Source of the DNA: CAYFWF01 sp964346815
GTDB lineage: Bacteria; Acidobacteriota; Aminicenantia; Aminicenantales; Aminicenantaceae
DNA length: 64,000 nucleotides
Direction of reading: 5' to 3'
NCBI GenBank assembly: GCA_964346815.1
Contig: CAYFWF010000023.1
Coordinates: 218,050 to 282,049 of the forward strand
This document shows, in pieces, positions 1 through 8,913 of this stretch; position 1 is the stretch's first letter, and every line of letters starts with the position of its first letter. Position numbers and translations under genes: made by a program. The notes beneath the pieces were generated by a model that saw nothing but the letters and a program-made list of their open reading frames with translations, searched no databases and was not told where the DNA came from.

Positions 1-237
1 GAGTGCGGCGGAACAATCGTGAGAAGAAAGACCAGGAAAGGAAGGACATTTTACGGGTGCAGCACATTTCCCAAGTGTCAGTTTGCCACTTGGGATGAGC
101 CGGTTCCCCAGCCTTGTCCTGAATGCGGCCGGGAATTCGTACTCAAAAAAAGTCTTTTTAAAGGGAAACCCTATCTATACTGCAGCGACGAAAAGTGTAC
201 CTATAAAGAAACCATAGAGGAGAGAGAGCGGTCATAA
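1..237 (+). CDS. topA: DNA topoisomerase I, C-terminal zinc-ribbon fragment (5' end outside window)
   Basis: The reading frame is open from base 1, so this is the 3' end of a longer gene. It encodes about 78 residues with paired cysteines (ECGG at the window edge, a CSTFPKC motif, CPEC, then CSDEKC), spaced like the repeated Topo_Zn_Ribbon modules at the C-terminus of bacterial topoisomerase I. Those modules bind single-stranded DNA. The stop lies 1 base before the next gene, so topA and the Xer recombinase gene are probably cotranscribed, an order seen in many bacteria. The catalytic domain cannot be seen, so the assignment rests on the zinc ribbons and the neighbour. Confidence 0.85.
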   Translation, partial: ECGGTIVRRKTRKGRTFYGCSTFPKCQFATWDEPVPQPCPECGREFVLKKSLFKGKPYLYCSDEKCTYKETIEERERS

Positions 238-238
238 C

Positions 239-1129
239 ATGGTGTATGCCGGAGAATTGGAAAGTTTCATCGCCTATTTGAAACATGAGAAAAATGCATC
301 CCCCCACACCATTGCCAGTTACAGGAGAGATCTCCTTCAGCTTGCCCAGTACTTGGAAGAAAGAGGAGTAAGTATCGACAGGGTGGATAACGTCTCGCTC
401 AGAGGATTTCTGGCCCTTCTTTATGAAAGAGGAGAAAAAAAATCAACTGTGGGAAGGAAACTGGCGGCTATTCGTTCGTTTTTCCAGTATTGTGTCAGAA
501 AGGGTTGGATGGGGGATAATCCAGCGAAAGTCGTTTCCACTCCAAAACAGGATAAACCTGTTCCCTCTTTTCTTTCAGAAGAGGAGATGAAGGAATTTTT
601 GGATCTGCCTCACACCAACAGACCTTTAGACCTCAGAGATGTCGCCATGATGGAACTCCTGTATGCCACAGGCATTCGAGTGAGCGAGCTTGTTGGCATC
701 AATCTGGAAGATGTAAAATTCACCGAACGATTGATCCGTATCAGAGGAAAAGGCAAAAAGGAACGGCTGGTTCCTTTTGGAAGTAAAGCTGAAGCGAGCC
801 TTAAGAGCTACTTGCGGATGCGGCCGAAGATAAACAAAGGACAAATCGAAGAAAAGCCGCTGTTTCTCAATTACAGGGGAAAAAAGCTTTCCTCCCGTTC
901 TGTCGAACGTACAGTAGAAAAGTATATCCTTCGCTCAGCGCTGAGGCGAAAGATAAGCCCCCATTCCCTCAGACATTCCTTTGCATCTCACCTGTTGAGT
1001 AGAGGAGCGGATTTAAGAGTGATCCAGGAGTTGCTTGGTCATGAAAGCCTGGCGACCACTCAAAAATACACCCACCTAGACCTCAAACACCTCTTGGAGG
1101 TCTACCGAAAAAGTCATCCCAGATCCTGA
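239..1129 (+). CDS. xerC: tyrosine recombinase XerC/XerD
   Basis: The 296-residue protein has the two-domain layout of Xer recombinases: a SAM-like N-terminal DNA-binding domain (about 5-90) and a catalytic domain. The catalytic set is visible: R147 in TGIRVSEL, K171, H242 and R245 in HSLRHSF, H268 in LLGHES and nucleophile Y277. The length is that of XerC/XerD, which resolve chromosome dimers at dif with FtsK. The ATG is 1 base after the topA stop, and topA-xer linkage favours a housekeeping role over a mobile-element integrase. XerC and XerD cannot be told apart here with certainty. Confidence 0.88.
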   Translation: MVYAGELESFIAYLKHEKNASPHTIASYRRDLLQLAQYLEERGVSIDRVDNVSLRGFLALLYERGEKKSTVGRKLAAIRSFFQYCVRKGWMGDNPAKVVSTPKQDKPVPSFLSEEEMKEFLDLPHTNRPLDLRDVAMMELLYATGIRVSELVGINLEDVKFTERLIRIRGKGKKERLVPFGSKAEASLKSYLRMRPKINKGQIEEKPLFLNYRGKKLSSRSVERTVEKYILRSALRRKISPHSLRHSFASHLLSRGADLRVIQELLGHESLATTQKYTHLDLKHLLEVYRKSHPRS

Positions 1130-1284
1130 AAGATCGCCCTTTGTGTAAACGGTTAGAGCCGGATTCTGTTAACTCGTGTTCACACCAGGGAAATGTTCCG
1201 ACTGCAAATTGTTGATAATAAAAGGGAAACAAAATGAGAAATTGGCCCCGTTATTGCAGAGGGAAGGAGCGAAAGGAGGTACTT

Positions 1285-1614
1285 ATGATGAAAGTACTGG
1301 TCAGAGGAACGGTTTTCAATGTGGTCGCACTCCTTGTTCTTGGGTTCTTTTTGGCTGTTCAGACGCACGCTGCAAATCCCCCCGATGAGAAGATCAACAT
1401 CAACACAGCTTCAATCGCAGAACTTCAAAAGTTGCCCCGAATCGGTGAGGCAGTGGCTCAAAGGATCGTCGATTACAGAGAGGAACACGGGAAGTTCGAG
1501 AAAATTGAAGAGATCATGAAAATCAAGGGCATCGGTGAAAAGACATTCTTGCAGTTGAAAGATCTTATCACGGTAGGAGAGGAATCCACGTACAGAAAGG
1601 AGAAGGGGACCTGA
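1285..1614 (+). CDS. secreted helix-hairpin-helix protein, ComEA-like
   Basis: I place the start at the ATG at 1285 because GGAGGT lies just upstream; an in-frame ATG at 1234 would add 17 residues without a clear RBS. The 109-residue product begins with a hydrophobic signal segment ending in THA, followed by two helix-hairpin-helix motifs (ININTASIAELQKLP and the IKGIGEKTF region). ComEA-family proteins bind double-stranded DNA at the cell surface during transformation, but many short homologues have no proven role in uptake. No other competence gene is adjacent; a comF-like gene lies far away at 40.3 kb. The HhH fold is certain and the function is inferred. Confidence 0.75.
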   Translation: MMKVLVRGTVFNVVALLVLGFFLAVQTHAANPPDEKININTASIAELQKLPRIGEAVAQRIVDYREEHGKFEKIEEIMKIKGIGEKTFLQLKDLITVGEESTYRKEKGT

Positions 1615-1625
1615 TCCCCTTCTCC
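1599..1625. terminator. perfect 11-bp hairpin between convergent genes
   Basis: The arms at 1599-1609 and 1615-1625 are perfectly complementary around a 5-base loop, and the TGA stop of the ComEA-like gene sits in the loop. There is no long T tract, only a short AATTTTG run 5-10 bases later, so it is an imperfect intrinsic terminator. Its position between convergent genes suggests it blocks read-through in both directions. Confidence 0.5.
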
Positions 1626-1651
1626 ATGCTGAATTTTGTGGTTTTCCTCGT

Positions 1652-2254
1652 TTATTTCAGATATTCCATGAGAAATGAACTCAGTTGACTGAGAGCGCGC
1701 CCTCTGTGACTCACTGCGTTTTTTCCCTCCGGCGTGAGTTCGGCAAAAGTTTTATTAAGAGGAGGATAGAAGAATATCGGGTCATAGCCGAATCCTCTGG
1801 TTCCCTTCTTTTCAAAGGCAATGAATCCTTCGACAGATCCCTCGATTTCTTTAATGATATTTCCTTTTTCACACAGAACCATACATGAGACAAATCTTGC
1901 CTTTCTCTTTTCCCAGGGAAGTCCTTCGAGAAGGATAAGTGCCTTTTGAAGATTTTCTTCATCGGTTGCCTCCGGCCCAGCAAATCGAGAAGAGAACACT
2001 CCAGGAGCTCCATTGAGATAGTCTATCGCCAAACCGGAGTCTTCGGCCAATGTCAGATCTTCACAGTATTGAGAGTAGAAAAGACCTTTGCCGCGAGAAT
2101 TCTCTATGAAGTCGCGTCCAGTTTCTGGGAAGACTGCGCTGATTTCAAGATCTCGAAGAGAGCAAATTTGAAGAGGAAAGACGGTTAAATAGCGCTTGAG
2201 TTCTTTGATTTTTCCCGGATTAGTTGTCGCGAGAAGCAGCTTTTTGTTAGTCAA
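1652..2254 (-). CDS. rdgB: XTP/dITP diphosphatase (Ham1/RdgB)
   Basis: The 200-residue protein is full length for the Ham1/RdgB family, which hydrolyses non-canonical purine nucleoside triphosphates (XTP, ITP, dITP) to monophosphates. Hallmarks are TTNPGK near residue 10, the LAEDSGL motif, the GVFSSRFAG segment, GFGYDPIF and SHRGRAL. The start is TTG at 2254, placed so the protein begins right before the conserved LLLATTNPGK strand. It overlaps the 3' end of the upstream mgtC gene by 8 bases, which indicates translational coupling. Confidence 0.92.
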   Translation of the reverse strand: MTNKKLLLATTNPGKIKELKRYLTVFPLQICSLRDLEISAVFPETGRDFIENSRGKGLFYSQYCEDLTLAEDSGLAIDYLNGAPGVFSSRFAGPEATDEENLQKALILLEGLPWEKRKARFVSCMVLCEKGNIIKEIEGSVEGFIAFEKKGTRGFGYDPIFFYPPLNKTFAELTPEGKNAVSHRGRALSQLSSFLMEYLK

Positions 2255-2894
2255 TCTTTATCTCGAGTATCCCATCGAGATTGAGAAGGCTCCATTTGAA
2301 TTTTTGTTCTTTTTCCTCGGATGCAGAAAAGGAGAAATCAATAGAATAGATATTTCCTTCCTCCTTATGAGCGATCTCTTTGAACTTTATCCCTTCATGG
2401 AGAGCTAATTTCTTTATGTTCAGAATGATATCTTTGGAATATTTGGTTTTGAGATGGTAGTGATAGAGTTCCCTTTTTAGATACTGTGACTCGATTTGTC
2501 GAAAAGTGACAAGAGTAAGGATAATGATTCCTGTGAATATCAGAGCAATTAAGTAATAGCCTGCCCCAATGACTAATCCGAGTCCAGCCACAGCCCACAA
2601 AGTGGTTGCAGAAGTCAATCCGATTACTATCCCTTTGGCTTGGATGATCGTACCCGCTCCTATAAACCCAATCCCTGTGATTACAGCTGCAGCGATCCGG
2701 GCTGTGTCAGAGCTGCTGCCTTCTTCTCCCTGAAGAAGAAGTTGAGACAGAACCATCATCATTGTCGCCCCAAGACAGATAAGGATATTCGTTCGGAATC
2801 CAGCGGGCTTTTGGCTGGATTCTCTTTCGAATCCTATGAGCCCTCCAAGGGCAACGGCTAAGACGAGCTTGAGAGTGATTTCCGCGATACTCAT
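2247..2894 (-). CDS. MgtC/SapB family membrane protein
   Basis: The 215-residue protein has an N-terminal membrane domain of about 140 residues with four to five hydrophobic segments and the family signatures GGLIGFERE (about 17-25) and GIGFIGAG (about 74-81). A soluble C-terminal part of about 70 residues follows. MgtC/SapB proteins are linked to magnesium homeostasis and virulence in some bacteria, but the biochemical role of free-living homologues is unsettled. The gene overlaps rdgB by 8 bases and forms a two-gene unit with it. There is no further regulatory hint in the 149-base upstream gap. Confidence 0.82.
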   Translation of the reverse strand: MSIAEITLKLVLAVALGGLIGFERESSQKPAGFRTNILICLGATMMMVLSQLLLQGEEGSSSDTARIAAAVITGIGFIGAGTIIQAKGIVIGLTSATTLWAVAGLGLVIGAGYYLIALIFTGIIILTLVTFRQIESQYLKRELYHYHLKTKYSKDIILNIKKLALHEGIKFKEIAHKEEGNIYSIDFSFSASEEKEQKFKWSLLNLDGILEIKID

Positions 2895-3043
2895 AGCATT
2901 CCTGTGCGCGAATATGCTGTTAATGTATCATAACTGCAACTTATAAAACAAGATTGTGTAAAAAATCGAGGTTGGGATAGTCCCATAAGGTTAGGTGGTG
3001 CCTGGATTTTCAGGGAAAAAAGCGTGCTTATGAACAGTTCAGG

Positions 3044-3952
3044 TTATTTGCCTATAGTATCGAAAAAATAGGAAAGCGAAAACAACAGGATGAGAAAAAT
3101 CGTATAGACAGCGAATTTGGGATGGACAAGTAATCGCTCCGGTTCCTCCATCGCTTCCTTTTCTCTAAGCGTTTTCCATAAAAACAGGAAGAGATAGAAG
3201 AAAACGAAAGGAGAGAAGTAGAGAAAAGATTGGAGTTTATGGGATAAAGCAAAAACGAAGTAGCCGGCGAAAAAAAGAGCTCCGCTCAGCATGATGCCGA
3301 AGAGCAGCGATGGGATGGAATACTTGCTGAGAGAAGACCTGTAGCTTTCTGCCTTGTCTTTCAGGAGGCGGTATTCCGAAAGTCTCTTGGATATCATCAA
3401 GAAATTTCCGAAAAACCACCAGGACAGCAAAAGGGACAAAGGAGGGAAGACATGGGCGGGGGAGAAAGCGAACCATCCGATGAGGAAGCGAATCGGGTTG
3501 TTTGCGGATTCAGATATGGAATCCAGGAAAGGTATGTCTTTGGTTCGGATGGGTTTGATGTTATACATGAAACCAGCGATCAAGAGAGCCAGAAGCGAAA
3601 AGAAGAAGGGAGAAGAGAAAAAAAGGTATGCTGATGAGAGACACAAAAGACCCACCAATATTCCCCAGAGAAGGAAAGGCCTTTTTTTTATCTCGCCCCT
3701 GGCTAGAGGCCGATTTCTTTTGGTGGGGTGGTGGATGTCATAAGGTGCATCTACAATTTCGTTGATGATGTAGTTGACTGTCGAAATGCCCCAGGTGAGG
3801 AGGAAGGCGAATGCGGATTGACCGACAGCCCAGAGAATGGGAAGTGCTGCCACAGAATCGCGGTGCAAGAAAAAGTAAGCAGCCACTCCGAAAAAAATGG
3901 CCAGGCTTCGCGGCCATCTGCCCAACCGCATGGCTTCGAAGTAGGGATGCAC
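3044..3952 (-). CDS. UbiA-family prenyltransferase, decaprenyl-phosphate phosphoribosyltransferase-like
   Basis: The 302-residue integral membrane protein has about eight hydrophobic segments. The active-site-like stretch NEIVDAPYDIHHPTKRNRP (about 63-81) has the spaced acidic residues of UbiA enzymes and the HPTKRNRP continuation typical of the branch that contains 5-phosphoribosyl-decaprenyl-phosphate synthases. UbiA enzymes join a polyprenyl chain to an acceptor in the membrane; the exact acceptor is inferred. The GTG start at 3952 lies 1 base after the stop of the upstream methyltransferase, so the two are probably translated together. Confidence 0.75.
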   Translation of the reverse strand: MHPYFEAMRLGRWPRSLAIFFGVAAYFFLHRDSVAALPILWAVGQSAFAFLLTWGISTVNYIINEIVDAPYDIHHPTKRNRPLARGEIKKRPFLLWGILVGLLCLSSAYLFFSSPFFFSLLALLIAGFMYNIKPIRTKDIPFLDSISESANNPIRFLIGWFAFSPAHVFPPLSLLLSWWFFGNFLMISKRLSEYRLLKDKAESYRSSLSKYSIPSLLFGIMLSGALFFAGYFVFALSHKLQSFLYFSPFVFFYLFLFLWKTLREKEAMEEPERLLVHPKFAVYTIFLILLFSLSYFFDTIGK

Positions 3953-3953
3953 T

Positions 3954-4856
3954 CTATGTTTCCTTTTTTGCGTATATTTCGAACGAATCTTGGAGAGCTA
4001 ATTTTACTGGAATTTTTTTCCAGAAAGAAGTCATGGGAAGACATTTGAGGAGATATTTCAATCCAGGTCTTCGGGACAGAAGATAATACGCGCTGAAAGT
4101 CCAGGAATATTTCCTTCTCTTGACGATACGTAAACCATTGCGGTGGAGGAGACAGTCAAGACTTCTCCTGGTAAAAAAACCGAGATGGCCGGGACGAAAA
4201 TGCCACCACTTTCTTCCCATGATTTTAGCAGCCAGGCTGTTGATGTTCGGAGTGACCAGACAGAGAGTTCCTCCCCGCGTGAGGATTTTGTGGCTTTTTG
4301 AAATGCTCTGATTCGGATGGGAGACGTGTTCGATAAAATCCACCATAGTGACAGCGGTGTATTGGTTCTCTGTCAAAGGAGCATTCTCGAAAATTCCCTT
4401 CTGGAGCTCGAGCCCATACCTGTCTTTTGCAGCTTTGACAGCCCATGAGCTGGGTTCAATTCCTTCGGTTTCCCACCCTCGTTTTCGTGCGATATCCAGA
4501 AGAATCCCTGTCGCCGCTCCCACATCGAACAGTCTTCCTCTTTCAGGATGAATTTTTTCCAGAACTGAAAGTATCCGCATAAAGTTTTTTGAGCGTCCTT
4601 TTGCTTCCTCTTGATAGACAGGATCTTCGATTTCACCATAAAGAGATTGGATGAAGCCTTCAGAGGGACAAGGATTAGCGAAAACATGGGTGCAGCAGTC
4701 GCACCTGCTGAGGTCCCAGACTTTGCCGTAACTGGTATCTGTGATTTTGAACGCGTCTTTGCTCAGCAGGAAGGGATCGAAAGTCCTCTTCCTGTAGAGG
4801 GAGAAAGATGTGCTGGAGCACACCGGGCAGGTCTTGACCTGTTCAAACTTGTCCAG
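3954..4856 (-). CDS. zinc-ribbon class I SAM-dependent methyltransferase (CTG start proposed)
   Basis: The core is a class I methyltransferase with the SAM-binding loop FDVGAATG, a VDFIEHV motif and a LVTPN segment near the C-terminal half. A two-Cys zinc ribbon comes first: CPVC, then CDCC about 35 residues later. The first ATG/GTG/TTG in frame is GTG at 4823, which would cut CPVC in half. The frame stays open to a stop at 4872-4874, and CTG at 4856 lies 6 bases after a GGAGGAGA ribosome binding site, giving a 300-residue protein with an intact ribbon. This family often modifies lipids, sugars or quinone-like compounds. The neighbouring prenyltransferase gene suggests a shared membrane-lipid or glycolipid substrate. 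Confidence 0.7.
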   Translation of the reverse strand: MDKFEQVKTCPVCSSTSFSLYRKRTFDPFLLSKDAFKITDTSYGKVWDLSRCDCCTHVFANPCPSEGFIQSLYGEIEDPVYQEEAKGRSKNFMRILSVLEKIHPERGRLFDVGAATGILLDIARKRGWETEGIEPSSWAVKAAKDRYGLELQKGIFENAPLTENQYTAVTMVDFIEHVSHPNQSISKSHKILTRGGTLCLVTPNINSLAAKIMGRKWWHFRPGHLGFFTRRSLDCLLHRNGLRIVKRRKYSWTFSAYYLLSRRPGLKYLLKCLPMTSFWKKIPVKLALQDSFEIYAKKET

Positions 4857-4985
4857 CCTTACTCTCCTCCATCATTTCAGGAGATTCATCAATTGGTTTA
4901 TACGAGTTTTTATCACTCCATATCGCGAATGTCAAATTGTCTTTGAATCGACTGAAAATTTCTGCCATGGGAAAGAAAACGGAGC

Positions 4986-7862
4986 TTATTTGTAATCCTT
5001 GATAAAATCATAGAAATCGACTTCGCCAGCATCCAAACCATATGTGTAAACGTAGTGACTGGCTAATTTGGAAGCAAAAATGGCCTTGAGGTAGGAGTCC
5101 GGTATCCTTTTCATGACATTTTCGAATCCGATTTCTTCAATCAGGACACGTGGGCAGCAGCACTCAATGACCTTTTGGAACAGGGATTTGTCGGAGCAGA
5201 GTTCTGATGAGTAAATCGAGTCTGTCATCTGATTGATCTTTTCGCTGATCAGATCCGATAGGATGGATCGGGGGATCTTTTTTGTTTCATTCTCTCTCCA
5301 GATAACTTCGAATTCAAGAGTTGCATTTTCTTTGATCATAAGGATTATTTCCTCGATGAAACGTTTTCTGAAAGAACTTGTCTTCCCTCCCTTGACACAC
5401 ATCAGCGTTTGAAACTGTTCATCGGATAGAGCCAAACTGGCATACACTTCCATGGAAGAGGAGGTCACGCCTCCCTTGTTAGCTGAGGCATCCTTGTAGA
5501 TGACTACGCCTTTTTCTTCGAGGCGAAGGCGGGCTTCCTGTGTGAAAAACAGATTGGCCCCCTCCACAATGAATTTAAATTTGGGTTTTCCCTTTTTATC
5601 GAGCAGTTCTGTCCAGTTATTGATGTTTACTGCCGCGGGCCTTCCGCCACAGGGTACGAACAAATCAGCAGCGAACTTATTGTGGAGGTGAAAAGTGTTT
5701 CGAAATTCCAGCCCGTTCGAAACCTTCTCTCCGTCAGGAAGGAGAACATTCCGGTCCTTTATGGTCACCAGAAATCCCTTGGATGAAAGGTGTTTTCTCG
5801 AGAAATTTTTGACCGGTTTTCTTTTCTTGGCCAGATTTTCTAGCTCTGTGCGATCTATCCCCTCGGGATCGTACAGCACTCCCGAACTGTCGATAAGGGC
5901 GAGTATTTTATCCTTGGATATCAGTATTTCGTTGCTGCCCAGGTCTCCATCAGGTCCGCCTGTCATGACTTTTTTGATCCGGTGTTCTTTCAAGCCCTTC
6001 TTTTCGAGTATATTGAGAACATACTGGTGGACAGAGTTGGTGGTCATCCCGTAAATGTCATGGGGAATCCCTCCCATTTCTACAGGCTTTCCGGTGGAAA
6101 AAGCCTTCCAGTGGGGATAACCCTCAGTTTTAGCCCTCTGTGCTGCCCATTCCATAAGGTCTGCCGTCCCCTCGTCCGGGCCTAAGAAGAGGATAACATC
6201 CTCTCCGTATTGATCGACAATGCTTTCATCAAGGAGAAGAAGATCCAGGAGTCCGTTGATGTATTTCTTGAATGCGGTCTCCCCTTTATCCTGAAAATCC
6301 CAGGCCAGAAGAATGGTGCCCTTTGATCCCCCCTCTGGAATATCTTTATTCTTTTTCTGCTGGGTCAAAGCCAGGCTATAATTTTCGTCGAAAATGAAGT
6401 CAGAGTTGTTGAGATAGTTCTGGAAGCTGTTGGATTTGACTATGCGGATTCCACCCCTGGAGATGTCCCGAAACCTTATATGGAAACCTCTAAATTCCAT
6501 GGCGATGATCTGGAAGATTCCGAATGGAGTTTCTGGGTACTCCACCTTGTTGAGGTATTCGGGAGCGTACATGAAAGAGAGTGAAGTTTTTTCTTGTTTG
6601 TAAAAATTCGTGCGCAGGATGCTGTCGATAAACAGCAACACGGCCAGAAAGATTTGCTGGTCGATGTCCACTGCAATTTTCTCCAGAATTTCGTTTTCCA
6701 GCTTCTGCCTTGTTCGGTTGAAATCAGAGGTTTTTAGTGTCGGATTGAATTTTTTTTCGAAGAGAATGAAAGCTTTTTTTATATAAATGTGATGATCGAC
6801 GAGCGAATCCCATATTCTTGCCTCGTCGTAGGCGTCCTTGGCCAGCCTGGTTTTCATGTTTCGTAAGATGCCTATCAGTTCAGGCGAGCTCCTCAGAGCC
6901 TCCAAAAGCTTTAGATATTCCTCGTTGTATTCCGTTAAAAACTGGTGGGCAAAACTCCACGCAGAGACTCCGAATACCGTTTCCTGAGCCGTAAGCCTCC
7001 CTTCCCGGAACAGTGAGGAAAGAGGGCTTTCCGGAATGACATAGACTAAGCTGATATCCCCGGTAAGTTTTTTTACGGCTCTTTCATCCTGGATCGAGTC
7101 AATATAAATAGAGTAGATCGTTTTTCCGTTAGCGAACTGTTCGATGTATTTTCGATGGGATACCAGACCGTGAGAATTGATCACGTCGGAAATGTTGGAA
7201 AAAAAGCGAACGCTTGACTCTCTATCCACCACGATCATAATCCGGAGTTCTTGTTTGTTTCTGGTGAAAGAGGTCTCGATTATAGGGGTTTCACAACCTT
7301 TGGATCGCAGCAGAATATCCTGGTAACGCTTCCGCGTTTCTGGAGCGGCTGAGTCTAAAAAAGACTTACACGCGATTTTTTTCAGGTCTGTTTCTTCTCG
7401 ATTTTTTTTCTTCAGTTTGAATTTGGGTTTGTAGACGAAGTACATCCGGAGGTGCTCGATACCCATAGCTTTCCCCAGAGTTCGGTAGGAATGAACCCTG
7501 TGATGAGGATATTTCTTCTCGATCCGGCTTTCCACTTCACGAGCATGGAAATGATAATCATCGACCAGATAGATTGCCTCGTTCTTTCTCTCTGTACTTA
7601 AATCTATTTCTAGGACCCTCTCCTGTTGAACGGATGACATGATTTCTGCGGCTTTAAGGGCTTCGATATGATTGGCGATCGTCTCAGTCGGGGTGGTGTG
7701 AAAATAATACTCGTCCATGCCCAATCCCGAACAGAACCAGTCGATCTCCTCTCTGATCGCACGTTTGGTGTAAACACCTTTTTGCAAAATGATATCCTCG
7801 ATCTTTCGGAGCCTTTCTTCCTCCAATACTGAGTTTTTGGCGATCTGTTTGAGAGTTCTCAT
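4986..7862 (-). CDS. large NAD-dependent glutamate dehydrogenase (about 110 kDa type)
   Basis: At 958 residues this is far longer than the 450-residue hexameric enzymes and matches the large NAD-GDH class. The N-terminal half is regulatory and poorly conserved. The catalytic half shows FRDISRGGIR, PEGGSKGT, FLGPDEGT, an MTGGPDGDLGSN nucleotide-binding region, VPCGGRPAAVN and a VEGANLF motif. It converts glutamate to 2-oxoglutarate, ammonia and NADH, a typical step in amino-acid fermentation. The start has an AAGGAG site 6 bases upstream. It follows hypA by 42 bases on the same strand, so it may be cotranscribed with the hydrogenase maturation genes, linking NADH production to the H2/NAD machinery upstream. 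Confidence 0.9.
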   Translation of the reverse strand: MRTLKQIAKNSVLEEERLRKIEDIILQKGVYTKRAIREEIDWFCSGLGMDEYYFHTTPTETIANHIEALKAAEIMSSVQQERVLEIDLSTERKNEAIYLVDDYHFHAREVESRIEKKYPHHRVHSYRTLGKAMGIEHLRMYFVYKPKFKLKKKNREETDLKKIACKSFLDSAAPETRKRYQDILLRSKGCETPIIETSFTRNKQELRIMIVVDRESSVRFFSNISDVINSHGLVSHRKYIEQFANGKTIYSIYIDSIQDERAVKKLTGDISLVYVIPESPLSSLFREGRLTAQETVFGVSAWSFAHQFLTEYNEEYLKLLEALRSSPELIGILRNMKTRLAKDAYDEARIWDSLVDHHIYIKKAFILFEKKFNPTLKTSDFNRTRQKLENEILEKIAVDIDQQIFLAVLLFIDSILRTNFYKQEKTSLSFMYAPEYLNKVEYPETPFGIFQIIAMEFRGFHIRFRDISRGGIRIVKSNSFQNYLNNSDFIFDENYSLALTQQKKNKDIPEGGSKGTILLAWDFQDKGETAFKKYINGLLDLLLLDESIVDQYGEDVILFLGPDEGTADLMEWAAQRAKTEGYPHWKAFSTGKPVEMGGIPHDIYGMTTNSVHQYVLNILEKKGLKEHRIKKVMTGGPDGDLGSNEILISKDKILALIDSSGVLYDPEGIDRTELENLAKKRKPVKNFSRKHLSSKGFLVTIKDRNVLLPDGEKVSNGLEFRNTFHLHNKFAADLFVPCGGRPAAVNINNWTELLDKKGKPKFKFIVEGANLFFTQEARLRLEEKGVVIYKDASANKGGVTSSSMEVYASLALSDEQFQTLMCVKGGKTSSFRKRFIEEIILMIKENATLEFEVIWRENETKKIPRSILSDLISEKINQMTDSIYSSELCSDKSLFQKVIECCCPRVLIEEIGFENVMKRIPDSYLKAIFASKLASHYVYTYGLDAGEVDFYDFIKDYK

Positions 7863-7904
7863 ATTAAACTCCTTAAAATCCGTTATCGAGGGAGGTCCTC
7901 TTTT

Positions 7905-8249
7905 TTAGACTTCAAGTTCCATCTTTTCAAGGATGAGCTCAGTGCCGGAGAGGGTTTTCAGCTCTTTCGACCCGCAATGAGTGCAAATGAAGACAAAGTC
8001 ATCTTTGACCGTTTGTTTCCCGCATGTCTTGCATTCGATTTTCAGAGGGACCTCTTCAATTTCCAATTCTGATCCATTTGCGATGGTGTCCTTTTTATAC
8101 ATGTCAAAGGCGGTATGTAAGAATTCAGGGACTACACCGGAAAGCTTTCCGACCTTGAGTTTCACGAAGACGATTTTTTTAGCCCTCTTTTCTTCAGCTT
8201 TTTTTCCCATAATTTCGAAGAGGCTGGCAATGATAGAAAGTTCATGCAT
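7905..8249 (-). CDS. hypA: hydrogenase nickel incorporation protein HypA
   Basis: I start at the ATG giving MHELSI, because the family needs the N-terminal MHE nickel-binding motif; a start at 8282 would add 11 unrelated residues. The 114-residue protein has a zinc site made of two Cys pairs (CKTCGK and CTHCGS, about residues 71-90). HypA hands Ni to the large subunit of [NiFe] hydrogenases together with HypB. The start overlaps the 3' end of hypB by 8 bases. HypC, HypD, HypE and HypF are not in this window. Confidence 0.92.
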   Translation of the reverse strand: MHELSIIASLFEIMGKKAEEKRAKKIVFVKLKVGKLSGVVPEFLHTAFDMYKKDTIANGSELEIEEVPLKIECKTCGKQTVKDDFVFICTHCGSKELKTLSGTELILEKMELEV

Positions 8250-8913
8250 TCTTGTAGAAAAGGCTTTGGCGGGTGAGGACAAAGAAATCCACCAGCTCCT
8301 TGACTCCTGTATCCTTCAGGGCAGAAGTCGCAAAGATTTTGATTTTAGGATTGATCTCCAATGCCTCCCTTTTGGCTCTTTTGCTGTCGAAGGGCATGTG
8401 AGGAAGGAGGTCTGTTTTGGTCAGTATCAAACAGTCAGAAGTCGCGAAGGCTTTGGGGTATTTTTTCGGCTTATCGTCACCTTCAGGGACAGAAAGAAGG
8501 ACACATCTGAGATTTTCACCAAGATCGTATCCGGCTGGGCAGACGAGATTTCCCACATTTTCGATAAACAAGAAATCCAGATCGGGTGGAATCTCTGGGA
8601 AGAGTTTTCCCACCATCTTGGCCTCCAGATGACACGCTCCGCCTGTGATGATTTGCCAGGCAGGAATGCCTTTTGCTCTTATTCTTTCTGCATCTCTTTC
8701 TGTTTCGATGTCTCCTTCGATCACGGCAATTTTGGTGTCCGGCCTCATGTGTTCTGCAATACGCTCGAGGAGTGTGGTTTTCCCTGATCCGGGTGAACTC
8801 ATCAGATTGATAGTAAAGATGTCCTTTTGTGTGAGCTTGGTTCTGATGTCGGAGGCGATTTTCTTGTTGGAGCCTAAAAGGTCCTCCAGAACGAGAATTT
8901 CCTTTTTTCTCAT
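8242..8913 (-). CDS. hypB: hydrogenase nickel incorporation GTPase HypB
   Basis: The 223-residue protein has the SIMIBI-class P-loop SSPGSGKTTLLE near residue 40, an EGDIET switch region, the metal-binding GGACHLEA motif and the base-recognition motif LTKTDLL. HypB uses GTP hydrolysis to drive nickel insertion into [NiFe]-hydrogenase. There is no His-rich N-terminal stretch, so it probably does not store nickel. It overlaps the endopeptidase gene by 4 bases at its start and hypA by 8 bases at its end, so the three maturation genes are tightly coupled. Confidence 0.94.
   Translation of the reverse strand: MRKKEILVLEDLLGSNKKIASDIRTKLTQKDIFTINLMSSPGSGKTTLLERIAEHMRPDTKIAVIEGDIETERDAERIRAKGIPAWQIITGGACHLEAKMVGKLFPEIPPDLDFLFIENVGNLVCPAGYDLGENLRCVLLSVPEGDDKPKKYPKAFATSDCLILTKTDLLPHMPFDSKRAKREALEINPKIKIFATSALKDTGVKELVDFFVLTRQSLFYKNA

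Noticed and set aside
7981..8787. Plus-strand frame opposite hypA/hypB
   Set aside because: It is antisense to conserved maturation genes with coupled starts.
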